Positions 50,796 through 59,986 of a DNA stretch of 64,000 nucleotides are shown here, piece by piece (within the stretch, counting starts at the first letter, position 1; the number at the start of each line of letters is the position of its first letter). Both the position numbers and the translations under genes were made by a program. This stretch comes from Huiozyma naganishii CBS 8797. Lineage: Eukaryota > Ascomycota > Saccharomycetes > Saccharomycetales > Saccharomycetaceae. Location: positions 186,001 through 250,000 of the forward strand of contig NC_035929.1 of assembly GCF_000348985.1 (NCBI RefSeq), read 5' to 3'. The notes beneath the pieces are model-generated. The model ran no database searches. It had not been told where the DNA came from and was given only the letters and a program-made list of their open reading frames with translations.

Positions 50796-52775
50796 ATGAC
50801 CTCCCATTTGGAGAAGAATAAAGTTGGAATTGCGGAGAACGCAAATGATGAGTCCGTAGAGGAGGCTGTGTTCAAGTACGTTGGTGAAGGTCTGAACAGG
50901 AAAGATGAAAAATCGGACAAGAGATCGGATGACCCGGCTGCTGCTGACTCGCAGGACGACAATGTCAAGAGTAAAACACTAGAAGGTAACAGTGCTGAGC
51001 AACATGGCGGGGGAGGGTCGCATGGGTTAGATTCGGACACGCACGCGGCGAGTTCTGACTCTGCTACACATCCGGCCAGTAATGGTACAACGGGTTCTGA
51101 TGGGAACGCTGCCTCCGGGGAAGATAATTCATCGGATATGAGCTGGTATATAAGGCATGAGGAGGATCTGCCCGGCAATACTGCCTACATGAATGAGAAC
51201 GACGCGCACCTGAACCCGCAGTCGAATTCGGTACAGGAGTCCGTTGCGCTGGCTGCGGTCGTCGCTGCGTACGCTGCTGACAAGAAGAGGAAGCTGGATG
51301 GAGGCGACCATATAGACAGTATAGATGGCGAGGCTGATGACATGCACAGCGGCAGAAGCAGTAGTAACAGCAACAGCCACAAACGGTCCAAAATGGAACA
51401 GGAACAGCAGAAGAAAGATAAACTTCAACTGGCTGTTGACCCGGAGTTGGCCACGCTGGACGATCCGAGCCCATCGTCCGCGCAGGATCACCTTGTGCGG
51501 AAAGCGATCATTGATACCGATTCAATTGCACAGAACCCTGATTTCCAACAATACCTAAACACCGAGGCGGAGCCTGTGAAGACTAAACATTTGCCCAGGA
51601 ACAACCAGGACAGTGCAGATGCGCCTCCCGAAATACAAAGCCCGGGGAAGCTCGCAGTCACGCTACAAAGTGCAACGAAACAGTATTCGGAACTAGCTAG
51701 AGAGTCGCTCGCGAAGGACTCGTCTGGTCTTGGGAGCCACGGATCACCGTTATCGGAGGGCCATGGCGACACAGACGAGGACACTAAACTTTTACAAAGT
51801 GCTGCTAACAGGGCCTCCGAGATAATCGGGACCACCAGTCAAACAAGCGGGAAGGCGTTCGATGCAAATGAGGAGACTGCGCTGGACCAGTTCATCGAGG
51901 AATACAGGAATATCAAGAAGTTCACCAGGAAGCAAACTTGCGAGAGAATCTGGACTAACGGACGCCGTAAGGACGATTTCTGGATCAACATATGTAAAGT
52001 TCTGCCGTACAGGACGAGGTCATCCATTTACAAGCACGTCAGGAGACGCTATCACATATTCGATCAGCGTGGTAAGTGGACACAAGACGAGGATGCGGAA
52101 CTGGCTAAGTTGTGTGCGGAAAAGGAGGGCCAGTGGTCTGAAGTGGGCAAAGCACTGGGTAGAATGCCAGAGGACTGCAGGGATCGTTGGAGAAACTACA
52201 TCAAATGTGGGTCCAACAGGGCTGCTAATAAGTGGTCAGAGACTGAGGAGGCGCTATTGAAAAAAGTCATTTCAGATATGGTGGAGGAGGCTAAGATCTA
52301 CCAAGATAGGGTCGACAACGGATTAATCAGTGCTGAAGTGGAAGATGAGCAAAAAGCGTTTAGGGGACCCCGGGGGAAGAAGATGTCCGGTAAGCCAAAC
52401 TTTAAAGACGTGATCAATTGGACGGTGGTTAGCGAACGTATGGGTGGTACGAGGTCTCGTATACAATGTCGCTACAAATGGAACAAATTGGTGAGGAAAC
52501 AAGCCATCTCGAAGATTGAAAAAGTGAGGGGCGATGACAAAAGGTGGATAGTGGGGAAGCTCAGAGATCTAGGGTTTACCGATGATTCTCAAGTTGATTG
52601 GGAGGAACTGGCTACTTTAAAACCGGGCTCCAAGTGGTCTGGCTTAGAGCTGAAGCTGTGCTACGAAAAAATGAGAACAATGGTCAAGTTTTACAAAGAA
52701 AGGAGCATCAGTGAAATAGCCAAGTCATTGTTGGATATGTTTGACAATGAATTGGAACTAGAGAAGGAGGAATAG
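50796..52775 (+). CDS. REB1: Myb-type general regulatory factor Reb1
   Basis: Reb1 binds CGGGTAA to exclude nucleosomes at promoters and to block Pol I/Pol II elongation. 659 residues from ATG 50796. The N-terminal SVEEAVFKYVGEGL, the SVALAAVVAAYAADKKRK stretch, and HLVRKAIIDTDSIAQNPDFQQYLNTE match Reb1 specifically, not only the DNA-binding part. The Myb domain (about 370-565): KVLPYRTRSSIYKHVRRRYH; GKWTQDEDAELAKLCAEKEG (start at about 427) with RDRWRNYIKCG; then INWTVVSERMGGTRSRIQCR (about 539 on). The insert between Myb repeats is shorter than in S. cerevisiae Reb1, hence the lower length (810 there). It stands where S. cerevisiae chromosome IV has the paralogue NSI1, yet the sequence looks Reb1-like. 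Many exact Reb1 boxes lie in this window. Confidence 0.9.
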   Translation: MTSHLEKNKVGIAENANDESVEEAVFKYVGEGLNRKDEKSDKRSDDPAAADSQDDNVKSKTLEGNSAEQHGGGGSHGLDSDTHAASSDSATHPASNGTTGSDGNAASGEDNSSDMSWYIRHEEDLPGNTAYMNENDAHLNPQSNSVQESVALAAVVAAYAADKKRKLDGGDHIDSIDGEADDMHSGRSSSNSNSHKRSKMEQEQQKKDKLQLAVDPELATLDDPSPSSAQDHLVRKAIIDTDSIAQNPDFQQYLNTEAEPVKTKHLPRNNQDSADAPPEIQSPGKLAVTLQSATKQYSELARESLAKDSSGLGSHGSPLSEGHGDTDEDTKLLQSAANRASEIIGTTSQTSGKAFDANEETALDQFIEEYRNIKKFTRKQTCERIWTNGRRKDDFWINICKVLPYRTRSSIYKHVRRRYHIFDQRGKWTQDEDAELAKLCAEKEGQWSEVGKALGRMPEDCRDRWRNYIKCGSNRAANKWSETEEALLKKVISDMVEEAKIYQDRVDNGLISAEVEDEQKAFRGPRGKKMSGKPNFKDVINWTVVSERMGGTRSRIQCRYKWNKLVRKQAISKIEKVRGDDKRWIVGKLRDLGFTDDSQVDWEELATLKPGSKWSGLELKLCYEKMRTMVKFYKERSISEIAKSLLDMFDNELELEKEE

Positions 52776-53167
52776 TCACCTTTCATTCTTTTCCTGTACC
52801 CTCATGAACCCCCGAGTGTCATCTGCTCCCATTATTCTCATCCCCTTATAAGATCTGTCATCAACTCCTTATACTCTGGCTCCTGTTATTAACGTGATCT
52901 CGAACGACTTTCATATAATTGTACTATTTCGGAAAAAGCAAACCACTACGTTGTTAACTTTTCTATTTTTTTGAAGTCGCGTGGGGAAAGACTTGTAATT
53001 TCTTATTCTTAAAAATACATTATACAGATATAATTATATTTAAATTATTAGGTAGTTTACTCTATTTTATTTTTTCGAAGCTTATAGATGAGATCAAATC
53101 ATATCCACGAGGCGATATCGATGTTATATCAGATAGTAAAAAAAAGTATTGCTTCAAAGAAATAAAC
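52776..53167. other. Convergent REB1/RPS11 3' interval
   Basis: 392 bp between convergent genes. It is AT-rich and serves as 3' regions for both. No gene is seen. Confidence 0.55.
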
Positions 53168-54000
53168 TTAGAATTTGTGGAATTGCTTGTTGGCAGCCTT
53201 ACCCAAAGCTGGAGAAACCTTCAAGACGTTGAATCTGACAGTCTTGGAGATTGGTCTACATTGACCAGCGGTAACAATGTCACCGATTTGGACACGGAAA
53301 GCTGGGGAAACGTGGACTGGGACGTTCTTGTGTCTCTTTTCGTATCTGTTGTACTTTGGAACGTAGTGCAAGTAGTTTCTTCTGATGATGATGGTACGGT
53401 GCATCTTGGTGGAGACAACGGTACCGGTCAAAATCTTACCACGGATGGAAATGTCACCAACGAATGGACACTTCTTGTCAATGTAAGAACCTTCAATGGC
53501 GGTCTTTGGGGTCTTGTAACCTAGACCGGCATTCTTGTACCATCTCTTGGTTCTTCTGTTCGTCTTAACCTTTGGGTTGGTGAAGATGTGAGGTTGCTGT
53601 AGTGAATTAGAAAGTTTAAAAGGAGGTGGATACCCTCTCCATCAAACAGTAGTTTTTGTTAGTAAAGATGCATCGTCTAAAAGTAGTACATCGCACCACA
53701 TAATCATTTGATCCATCTTGAATCAGACAGTGTTTTTTTCTGTATCTAAACGCACAATGCTCTCCCCCCAATCTTAAGCACTGGTGGCAACCAACCTGGA
53801 AGGGTTACTTGATATCTTGTATTCAGCGAAAAGGAATGAAGCCAAAATTTTGTAGATCTGGGTTCGATCCTATCGTTATTGCATAATTTTCACTATACCT
53901 GAGACTTTGATCATAAATTATGGTGTGTACTTCTTCAATACACCATTTAACATACCTTTTGGAAAGCTCTTTCAGATTGAACAGTTAATTCAGTGGACAT
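53168..54000 (-). CDS. RPS11: 40S ribosomal protein uS17 (Rps11), intron-containing
   Basis: A small-subunit protein binding 18S rRNA near the body/platform. Exon 1 is 53956-54000 (15 codons, [15 protein letters not shown]) and exon 2 is 53168-53596. The spliced product has 157 residues: [69 protein letters not shown] and a C-terminal KQFHKF. It is near-identical to S. cerevisiae Rps11 (156), with the intron at the same codon as far as I recall. It is divergent from the unknown ORF at 54493. TGGGTGT (54358-54364, reverse ACACCCA) might be a Rap1 core about 360 bp upstream. Next to REB1/NSI1 in both S. cerevisiae sister blocks (RPS11A and RPS11B), so which copy this is cannot be told. Confidence 0.97.
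53597..53955 (-). other. Spliceosomal intron of RPS11 (359 nt)
   Basis: On the minus strand the 5' splice site GTATGT spans 53955-53950, the branch site TACTAAC occupies 53664-53658, and the intron ends in CAG at 53599-53597, about 60 nt after the branch point. All three signals are exact yeast consensus. I looked for C/D boxes inside and found no convincing intronic snoRNA. Confidence 0.95.
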
Positions 54001-54492
54001 CTTTGCAGTTACTTAGCTTCTATTACCACTTTGAACTCTCTAATGCCTACCACCAACGCTTCTTGAATAATACCTGCAAGTGAACAAATTTGATAATATT
54101 CCTCTCCGATGGTAATCTCTTGCGTCGTAACGAAACCTTCAAACAGAACATCAGACGTAACGCTCCCCGCCTGAGAAAATAAACGACTCCAGCCTAGAAA
54201 AAACCGTTCTGGGCTAAGGACTCCGCCTAAGTATTTTTCCAGTAGGCAGGGTTCCGGGCGGACAGATAGTGAGAAAAACTGAAAAATTCAAGGAAAAAAA
54301 ATATTAAAAGAAAAAAACAATGTTTGAAAAAAGGTGCCATTTCAGAATTGTGGTGATTGGGTGTAAAAGACAGGGACGTGTATGTGTGTGACACAAAATG
54401 GATTGTGTAGAACACCGAAATGGATCGAGTTGGATATTGTACTCGTTTCTTCCTGGTATTACGAGAAAGCAAATCAAACAGTTTGCTATATA
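54001..54492. promoter_or_regulatory. Divergent RPS11/unknown-ORF interval
   Basis: 492 bp. It contains two related blocks, GACTCCAGCCTA and GACTCCGCCTA, around 54185-54235, a possible Rap1 core TGGGTGT (54358-54364) and an A-rich run (54290-54320). An upstream in-frame ATG for the next ORF lies at 54382, so the ORF boundary here is uncertain. Confidence 0.45.
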
Positions 54493-55065
54493 ATGAAAAG
54501 ATCCTTTGGTACACTTACAATGTTCAATTACTTTTTGGAAGATCCAAATGAGGGTCGCCTATTTCCAAGTGCTGATGGGAAAAGAAGAAAGAGTGTGAGA
54601 TCAAAGGAGAAACTACATAATATTGCCTGCAAATTGAAAAGGCACGGCATTAAAGGTGGTACAACGAAGAGTCAACAGACCGAAAGGATTGAGAAAAGTT
54701 CTTCTGTGGTGGAACGATTGGAAAACAAGCACGACTTGGCGCGGTTCGGAACTACTTTTGCGATATTAGCGCCGGAGTACCATATATTTAGGACAAGCAA
54801 CTATGATCACCCGAATGAGTTGGACACGAAAATAATAAACCAACCAAGGGATCTTGATGTTGAGAACTATACAAATGAAGAACTGACGGCGCTTTTGGAA
54901 ACGGTTGTCAACAACGCCCTACAGGGTGACTCTTCCACCTCTATAACAAAGACACCAGAGATATACTTGTGCATAGAGGGAAATGACACAGACATAGAAT
55001 CCACACTTGAATCAAGCGAGTCTCCACCACCATACTTAGGAGAATGTGAAAAGTACACTCTGTAA
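54493..55065 (+). CDS. Unrecognised ORF with C-terminal PPPY motif
   Basis: 190 residues from ATG 54493, or 227 from an upstream in-frame ATG at 54382. I prefer the downstream start because the extra 37 codons overlap the RPS11 promoter and read as low-quality sequence, but both are possible. I do not recognise a family. Visible features: MKRSFGTLTMFNYFLEDPNEG; a basic stretch (GKRRKSVRSKEKL, KLKRHGIKGG); then an acidic C-terminal half with TNEELTALLETVVNNAL and, six residues from the end of SESSES-type acid/Ser sequence, SPPPYLGECEKYTL. PPPY is a canonical WW-domain (Rsp5) ligand. No transmembrane segment is seen. In S. cerevisiae this position holds only a dubious frame (YDR024W), or FMP23 on the sister block, which it does not resemble. 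Confidence 0.6.
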   Translation: MKRSFGTLTMFNYFLEDPNEGRLFPSADGKRRKSVRSKEKLHNIACKLKRHGIKGGTTKSQQTERIEKSSSVVERLENKHDLARFGTTFAILAPEYHIFRTSNYDHPNELDTKIINQPRDLDVENYTNEELTALLETVVNNALQGDSSTSITKTPEIYLCIEGNDTDIESTLESSESPPPYLGECEKYTL

Positions 55066-55213
55066 AGAGCATGTCGCAATTGCCATAAGTTATATCAATA
55101 ATTTACTAGTATATATTCAAACATGGAAGCGACGTTATCTACAGTTTTACATAACACATATACACATATGCTAAAGGAGAGACCAAAGTCACAACCTAAC
55201 TATTGGCGTTTAA

Positions 55214-56590
55214 TCACTTCTTTTTGTTGGAGGTGGAGTTCTTTGGCAGTTCCTTGGCGTATGGAATAAATTCTGGCTCACCTGGAATAAACTTTCTCAA
55301 GACTTCTGGAATCACCAACCCTTCTTCAGTTTGGTAGTTCTCCAAAATACAACACAAAGCTCTTTCAGTTGCACTCAAAGTGGAGTTCAAACAGTGAACG
55401 TACTTCTTTTCTCTGTCGCTCAATTTCTTGATACCACATCTAATCTCCAAGTTTCTGGATTGGTAATCGGTACAGTTGGAACAAGAGACCAATTCTTTGT
55501 ACTCTTTTTGGTAAGGGAACCAAGCTTCCAAATCGTACTTTTTGGCGGCAGCGTTGTTCAGCTCCCCGGAAACGATTCCAACAACACGGTATGGCAACTT
55601 CAACGCCTGGTAGAATTCCTCAGAATTGGCAATCATCTTGTCAAATTCCTCCCACGATTTTTCAGGTTCGGTCAAGACAAACTGTTCGATCTTCTCGAAA
55701 GCGTGCACTCTAAATATACCCCAGGCGTCCTTACCGTGAGACCCAGCTTCTCTTCTGAAACAAGAAGAGAAACCAGCATAACGGATTGGTAACTGTTCTT
55801 GAGGCTTCTCGAACCATTCGTTGCTATGGTAGGCAGAGATAGGCTGTTCGGAGGTAGCAATTAAATATTTCTCATCGTCCCCATCCATCACCTTGTACAG
55901 TTCTTCGTCAAACTGGGATAGTTGGGCAGTCTTGGCCATAACTTCCTTGTTCATCATCACTGGCGCTTGCAGAGGGACGTAACCCTTGGCAGTCAAGAAG
56001 TGCAACCCGTAGTTGATCAACGCTTGGTTCAAAAAGACACCGCAGTTTCTCAAAAAGTAACCTCTGTGACCAGAAATCTTTACACCTCTCTCTGGGTCGT
56101 AACCATCCAACCTCAACAAGATCTCGTGGTGAGAAAGTTTGGCTGGAGCACCAGTAACAGAGGCAATTGGGCCGACTTCCTCAAGGCCACTTGGCTTCCA
56201 CGTACGGACCAACTCGTTGTTTTCCTCGTCATTAGAGATAACGACAGATGGGTGAACAATGTTACCAACCAAGAAAACCTTCTTTTTCAAACCTTGGTCT
56301 TCGGCTTGTTCCTTGTCCGTTAACTCTTTCTTCTCATTAGTCAACTTCTCCTTTTCTGCCAAAAGTTCAGAAGCATCCTCTTTGCTCTTGAATTTCAAAC
56401 CAATTTCCTTTTGGAGTTTGTTCAATTTCTTGTTCAGTTCGTCCAGCTCAAATCTGGTTTTGACCCAGTCCTTGTAGTCGGCGATGATTTCGTCAACTAG
56501 TTCGACAGAGTCACCTCTGGCTTTTTGAGACTGTCTGATAAGTTCTGGGTTCCCACCCTTTTCCTCAATGAACGAATTAATATCTAACAT
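55214..56590 (-). CDS. SES1: Cytosolic seryl-tRNA synthetase
   Basis: A class IIa synthetase charging tRNA-Ser. 458 residues (S. cerevisiae 462). An N-terminal antiparallel coiled-coil arm (about 25-110, rich in Glu/Lys/Leu: DELNKKLNKLQKEIG, EKEKLTNEKKELTDKEQ) contacts the long variable arm of tRNA-Ser. The catalytic core has LLRLDGYDPERGVKISGHRG, the TSEQPISAYHSNEW serine-binding block, motif 2 FSSCFRREAGSHGKDAWGIFRVHAFEKIEQF (split by eye), and motif 3 near LNSTLSATERALCCILENYQ. The C-terminus ends in a basic SNKKK tail typical of the cytosolic enzyme. An RRPE-like GAAAAATTTTC (56718-56728) lies 128 bp upstream. Confidence 0.98.
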   Translation of the reverse strand: MLDINSFIEEKGGNPELIRQSQKARGDSVELVDEIIADYKDWVKTRFELDELNKKLNKLQKEIGLKFKSKEDASELLAEKEKLTNEKKELTDKEQAEDQGLKKKVFLVGNIVHPSVVISNDEENNELVRTWKPSGLEEVGPIASVTGAPAKLSHHEILLRLDGYDPERGVKISGHRGYFLRNCGVFLNQALINYGLHFLTAKGYVPLQAPVMMNKEVMAKTAQLSQFDEELYKVMDGDDEKYLIATSEQPISAYHSNEWFEKPQEQLPIRYAGFSSCFRREAGSHGKDAWGIFRVHAFEKIEQFVLTEPEKSWEEFDKMIANSEEFYQALKLPYRVVGIVSGELNNAAAKKYDLEAWFPYQKEYKELVSCSNCTDYQSRNLEIRCGIKKLSDREKKYVHCLNSTLSATERALCCILENYQTEEGLVIPEVLRKFIPGEPEFIPYAKELPKNSTSNKKK

Positions 56591-57099
56591 TTTTGTGATG
56601 CTGGCGTCAACTTTCCCAAATGAAAACGGACTGAGAAATGGTCAAGTTTATTGTAGAATACGACCCAACTCTATTCTCGAAGTCCTTTTGACGCTTTCCA
56701 GTTTTTTTTTTCTCGAAGAAAAATTTTCGAGCAAAAGTGAAAGTCCTGGAGAGTGTCAATGAAGATTGATTAACAGGTCCACCGGTTTCCCTATCGGAGC
56801 TGCTAACCGACTAATGACAGGGTACACGCATTCTTAAAAGGCCAGGTTGATTGGCGTAGCCTTTTTTACAATTTTTTTTTGCTGTTTCCAGAATCACTCT
56901 TTTCCGCCTCTCTCAAAACCTGCATTTGGTCGCCTGTAGTTGTCCATTTCAACTGGTGATAATGAACACATTGACAGATGGTCTGGCATGATAGGCATGT
57001 GGTAAAGACTCTAACGCGTTCTAAACAGTCCTCCTGTTGAAAAATGTTTTAAAGAAGTATAAATATAATTCCAAAAAAATAGATTTTTTAAAGTTGCAC
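56591..57099. promoter_or_regulatory. SES1 upstream interval to tRNA-Val
   Basis: 509 bp. An inverted repeat with 6-bp arms CTCGAA (56712-56717) and TTCGAG (56726-56731) surrounds an RRPE-like core GAAAAATTTTC (56718-56728). The rest up to the tRNA is AT-rich with no recognised LTR or gene. Confidence 0.45.
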
Positions 57100-57172
57100 G
57101 GTTCAGTAGTCCAGTGGTTACGACGTCGCCTTTACACGGCGAAGATCCCGAGTTCAATCCTCGGCTGAATCA
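57100..57172 (+). tRNA. tRNA-Val (anticodon UAC)
   Basis: 73 nt, intronless. The acceptor stem GGTTCAG/CTGAATC closes with one G-U pair and discriminator A. The anticodon arm TCGCC-TTTACAC-GGCGA gives UAC. The T arm CCGAG-TTCAATC-CTCGG is perfect; the B box reads GTTCAATCC. T4 and T5 runs (57179-57182, 57184-57188) form the Pol III terminator. It ends 127 bp before the ATG31 start, as a very close neighbour. Confidence 0.96.
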
Positions 57173-57299
57173 AATACGTTTTCTTTTTGCCTTTCAGATA
57201 GTTAGTTCTACGACACAGCGATGGACTGCTGCACGGTCTTGAGGCTAAGGCGAAGAGAACTGCAGCAATAAGCACTTCTCCAGTCATCTCAATCAGACA

Positions 57300-57773
57300 A
57301 TGGATCCCATCACTCTCTGTGTCAACGACAAGAATGTGTGCCAGGCCTTGAGTCCTCAAAATCAGTCTTGGAAGGATAGTTTATCCGAATCCCCGACCTA
57401 CAGACAGTCTATTGGGAAGTCGATGTTTCCGACAAATATCAAATACATCTTCGATGGTGAAGAGATATGTAACAAGGAGGACGATGCAGAGAATGTGATT
57501 ATTTTGGAGATGAGCGAGGGAGGTCAAGTGGAAAGTGTTGAAATGATCAGTGACGATTTTGAACTGTTACGATTCAAGAATAACGGAGAGAATCCCCTGT
57601 TGGACACCACGGTACAGGGAAACAAACTAAACATCGATCTGGAACTGGACGTAGTGTCCAAGTTTAGAGAATTGTCCGAGATCACTGCTGATCTCTCCCT
57701 TGAAGAATTGGTGAATGTCTATAAAATACAAAATGAACAACTAAGAAGCATATATAACTCCATAATGAAATAA
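57300..57773 (+). CDS. ATG31: Autophagy scaffold subunit Atg31 (Cis1)
   Basis: Atg31 forms the Atg17-Atg31-Atg29 scaffold at the pre-autophagosomal structure. 157 residues, shorter than S. cerevisiae Atg31 (196). Conserved blocks are recognisable: MFPTNIKYIFDGEE (about 41-54), ENVIILEMSEGGQVESVEMISDDFELL (beta-strand region), then after a shortened acidic linker LDVVSKFRELSEITADLSLE and ELVNVYKIQNEQLRSIYNSI, the C-terminal helix that binds Atg17. The missing length is in the linker between the beta domain and the helix. It is tail-to-tail with FAL1, only 25 bp between stop codons, and is preceded at 127 bp by tRNA-Val. Confidence 0.93.
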   Translation: MDPITLCVNDKNVCQALSPQNQSWKDSLSESPTYRQSIGKSMFPTNIKYIFDGEEICNKEDDAENVIILEMSEGGQVESVEMISDDFELLRFKNNGENPLLDTTVQGNKLNIDLELDVVSKFRELSEITADLSLEELVNVYKIQNEQLRSIYNSIMK

Positions 57774-57798
57774 CCTTCCCTTAAGCATACCCTTCCGA

Positions 57799-58995
57799 CT
57801 ACGAAAAATCTGCAAAATTTGCTGGCATTGGTTTTATCCTGATCTTGTAGAACTTCTCGATTTGTTTTAAATGGCTGAGGTCTGCCTTTGTTACAAAGTT
57901 GATTGCAATCCCCTTCCTTCCAAATCTGCCTGACCTACCAATCCTATGTATGTAGTTTTCCATGATGTCCGGCAAGTCGTAATTGACCACCAGGGACACC
58001 TGCTGTACGTCGATCCCACGGGCCCACACGTCTGTGGATATGAGCACCCTGGACTTCCCTGACCTGAAATCCGACATCACTTTGTCTCTCTCCTCCTGTT
58101 TCATATCGCCATGCATAGAGGCGACACTGAAATTGGATTGTGTCAATTTGATGGCGAGCCAGTCCACTTTCCTCTTGGTGTTGCAAAAAATGACGCATTG
58201 TGTGATCGTGAGGGAGTCGTAAAGGTCGCACAGAGTGTCGAACTTCCAGTCCTCTTTATCCACATCGACGTAATACTGTTTGATTTTCTCCAAGGATATT
58301 TCTTCCTGCTTCACCAGGATTTTGACCGGGGTTGTCATGAACTTCTTGGTCACCTCAATGATATCTTTACTCATCGTGGCGCTGACGACAACCACCTGGC
58401 AGTTTTTCGGCAGTTTTGTAAAAATGTCGTAGATCTGCTGTTTGAAACCAAGGGACTCCCCCAACAACTCGTCAGCTTCGTCCAGCACCAGCATTTTACA
58501 TTTCTTCACCACGAGGACGTGTCTTTTGATCAAATCGAGGACACGGCCCGGTGTCCCACTGACCACATGGACTTGCCCGTTTTGCAGTTTCTGCGAGTCC
58601 TGTTTGGCCATTTTGTTCCCACCAACAAGTGCAACAGACTTCACATTAAGAAAGCTACCAAGGTTCCCGACTACACTGTTGATTTGACCGGCCAATTCTC
58701 TCGTGGGGGACAAAATCAGGCATTGCAAGTCATTTTGTCCAAAGGAGCATGCTTGCAGCATACCGATCGTGAACGTCGCCGTCTTACCGGTCCCGGACTG
58801 CGCCTGCGCAATAACATCCTTCCCACTGATGATCTGTGTGATTGCCCTCGACTGGATCGCCGAGGGCGCCTCAAACCCGTAAGCGTATATACCCTGGAGC
58901 AACTTGCGATCCAGCCCCATCGACTCGAACGCGGGGCATACCTCCAGTTTCTGCGAGGTGCGAAACCTCAATTTCAAATCTGCCTGCTTATCCAT
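57799..58995 (-). CDS. FAL1: DEAD-box RNA helicase Fal1 (eIF4A-like, 18S processing)
   Basis: A nucleolar eIF4A/eIF4AIII-like ATPase for early 40S pre-rRNA processing, with Sgd1 as activator. 398 residues. Motifs: Q motif [12 protein letters not shown], Walker A AQSGTGKT (65-72), PTRELA, DEAD (172-175), SAT (205-207), and motif [13 protein letters not shown] near the C-terminus. It is distinguished from eIF4A by synteny (YDR021W, between ATG31 and DAS2) and by overall sequence. The upstream region has a PAC box (59084-59092) and an RRPE core (59109-59117), the standard pair for ribosome-biogenesis genes, fitting its role. Confidence 0.96.
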   Translation of the reverse strand: MDKQADLKLRFRTSQKLEVCPAFESMGLDRKLLQGIYAYGFEAPSAIQSRAITQIISGKDVIAQAQSGTGKTATFTIGMLQACSFGQNDLQCLILSPTRELAGQINSVVGNLGSFLNVKSVALVGGNKMAKQDSQKLQNGQVHVVSGTPGRVLDLIKRHVLVVKKCKMLVLDEADELLGESLGFKQQIYDIFTKLPKNCQVVVVSATMSKDIIEVTKKFMTTPVKILVKQEEISLEKIKQYYVDVDKEDWKFDTLCDLYDSLTITQCVIFCNTKRKVDWLAIKLTQSNFSVASMHGDMKQEERDKVMSDFRSGKSRVLISTDVWARGIDVQQVSLVVNYDLPDIMENYIHRIGRSGRFGRKGIAINFVTKADLSHLKQIEKFYKIRIKPMPANFADFS

Positions 58996-59083
58996 GCGTG
59001 TGTGTAACGTAATACGGGGATGGGGAAACGTGAGCTACAACCCACAGGGGACACAAACGACTAACGAACGCACCTTCAACTGA

Positions 59084-59119
59084 AGCTCATCGACAAAGTA
59101 AAAAATGGAAAATTTTTAA
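59084..59119 (-). promoter_or_regulatory. PAC + RRPE pair upstream of FAL1
   Basis: AGCTCATCG (59084-59092) is the reverse complement of CGATGAGCT (PAC). GAAAATTTTTAA (59108-59119) carries the RRPE core. They are 90-125 bp upstream of the FAL1 start and 16 bp apart, typical of the Dot6/Tod6/Stb3-controlled ribosome-biogenesis regulon. The pair may also influence divergent DAS2. Confidence 0.75.
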
Positions 59120-59171
59120 CTCTTTTGAACAATTCTCAAATGACGTACGGCGATGCCCTGAGTATCTGATG

Positions 59172-59190
59172 GAGAGAGAGAGAGAGAGAG
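59172..59190 (+). repeat. (GA)9 microsatellite at the DAS2 5' end
   Basis: An uninterrupted GA dinucleotide run just before the DAS2 start. If translation began at the upstream ATG (59169) it would encode an Arg/Glu alternation; length changes here would then alter frame, which favours initiation at 59208. Confidence 0.9.
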
Positions 59191-59207
59191 CGACAAGACA
59201 CGGCGCA

Positions 59208-59840
59208 ATGGCTGAATCAGTGCTCGTTGCGTTGGGCGGCACTACTGCGAGTTCCGAGAACGGTGTGTTGCGGGCGCTGCGGGCGGCGCTGAGCGAATCG
59301 TTCCCGGAATTCACGCATCACGTGCTGGATATGGACTTGGACCTGGAACTGGACCCTGCTACCAGGCAGTACTCTCCACGGGATTTCGATTTCGAGGACC
59401 TACTGTCCAAAGTATCTGCTGTGCTGGCTGAACCCTTGACGGTTGTTCTTCTGAGCGGTCGTTACGCCCTGTTCGACCCTGTCGTGGCGGCCCTCTCCGC
59501 GTTAAAAGTGTTTGTGGATACGGACGACGACACACGGCTGATCAGCCTGATCAGATCGCAGTCCCCGCAAACACCGGATGCGCTGTCAGGGCTTCTGGAG
59601 GACTATGTGCACCATGTGCGCAACGAGGACCGCGACTACGTCAAGCCGACGCGGGCCCGCGCGGACCTCATCATCCCACACAGCAACGACGTGTCTCTCG
59701 GAGTCGCCATAATAGTGGACGGACTACACCGGTGTCTAGATAACAACATGGCCACAGCGTCGACGGTGCCCGGCACGGCCCGCTCCTTCGCCGTCGAGCA
59801 ACTCGACGCCCTGTCCGGCAGGTACTTCGACGCTGCGTAG
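59208..59840 (+). CDS. DAS2: Uridine-kinase-like protein Das2 with degenerate P-loop
   Basis: Annotated in S. cerevisiae as a putative uridine kinase (YDR020C). 210 residues from ATG 59208; an in-frame ATG at 59169 adds 13 residues made of the GA repeat and is not favoured. The N-terminus VLVALGGTTASSENGVLRAL aligns with the P-loop region of uridine kinases (GGxxxSGKT), but the essential Gly-Lys-Ser/Thr is not present. Further blocks: YSPRDFDFEDLLSKV, VVLLSGRYALFDPVVAAL (the second-sheet region), KVFVDTDDDTRLI and YVKPTRARADLIIP, all in uridine-kinase order. ATP binding by a canonical Walker A is therefore doubtful here. Flanked by FAL1 and GCV1 as in S. cerevisiae. Recognition is by synteny plus fold order; catalytic activity is not claimed. 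Confidence 0.85.
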   Translation: MAESVLVALGGTTASSENGVLRALRAALSESFPEFTHHVLDMDLDLELDPATRQYSPRDFDFEDLLSKVSAVLAEPLTVVLLSGRYALFDPVVAALSALKVFVDTDDDTRLISLIRSQSPQTPDALSGLLEDYVHHVRNEDRDYVKPTRARADLIIPHSNDVSLGVAIIVDGLHRCLDNNMATASTVPGTARSFAVEQLDALSGRYFDAA

Positions 59841-59986
59841 TCACCGGACTCCTCCTGTGACTCCGTCTCGTTATCGCACCGGAGTCAAGTGAGACGGGAC
59901 GTATATAAGGCGGGATGCCGATGGATCAGGCGGGTTGCCCGTCCAGCAAGCAGCTCTACAAGGTACAGCCGTTACGTTGAGTTGGG

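Noticed and set aside
53855..53885. B-box-like GGTTCGATCC inside the RPS11 intron
   Set aside because: No T-stem pairing and no matching A box or acceptor stem, so it is not a tRNA.
59169..59207. Upstream ATG of DAS2
   Set aside because: It would translate the GA microsatellite; the conserved start MAESVLVALGG is at 59208.
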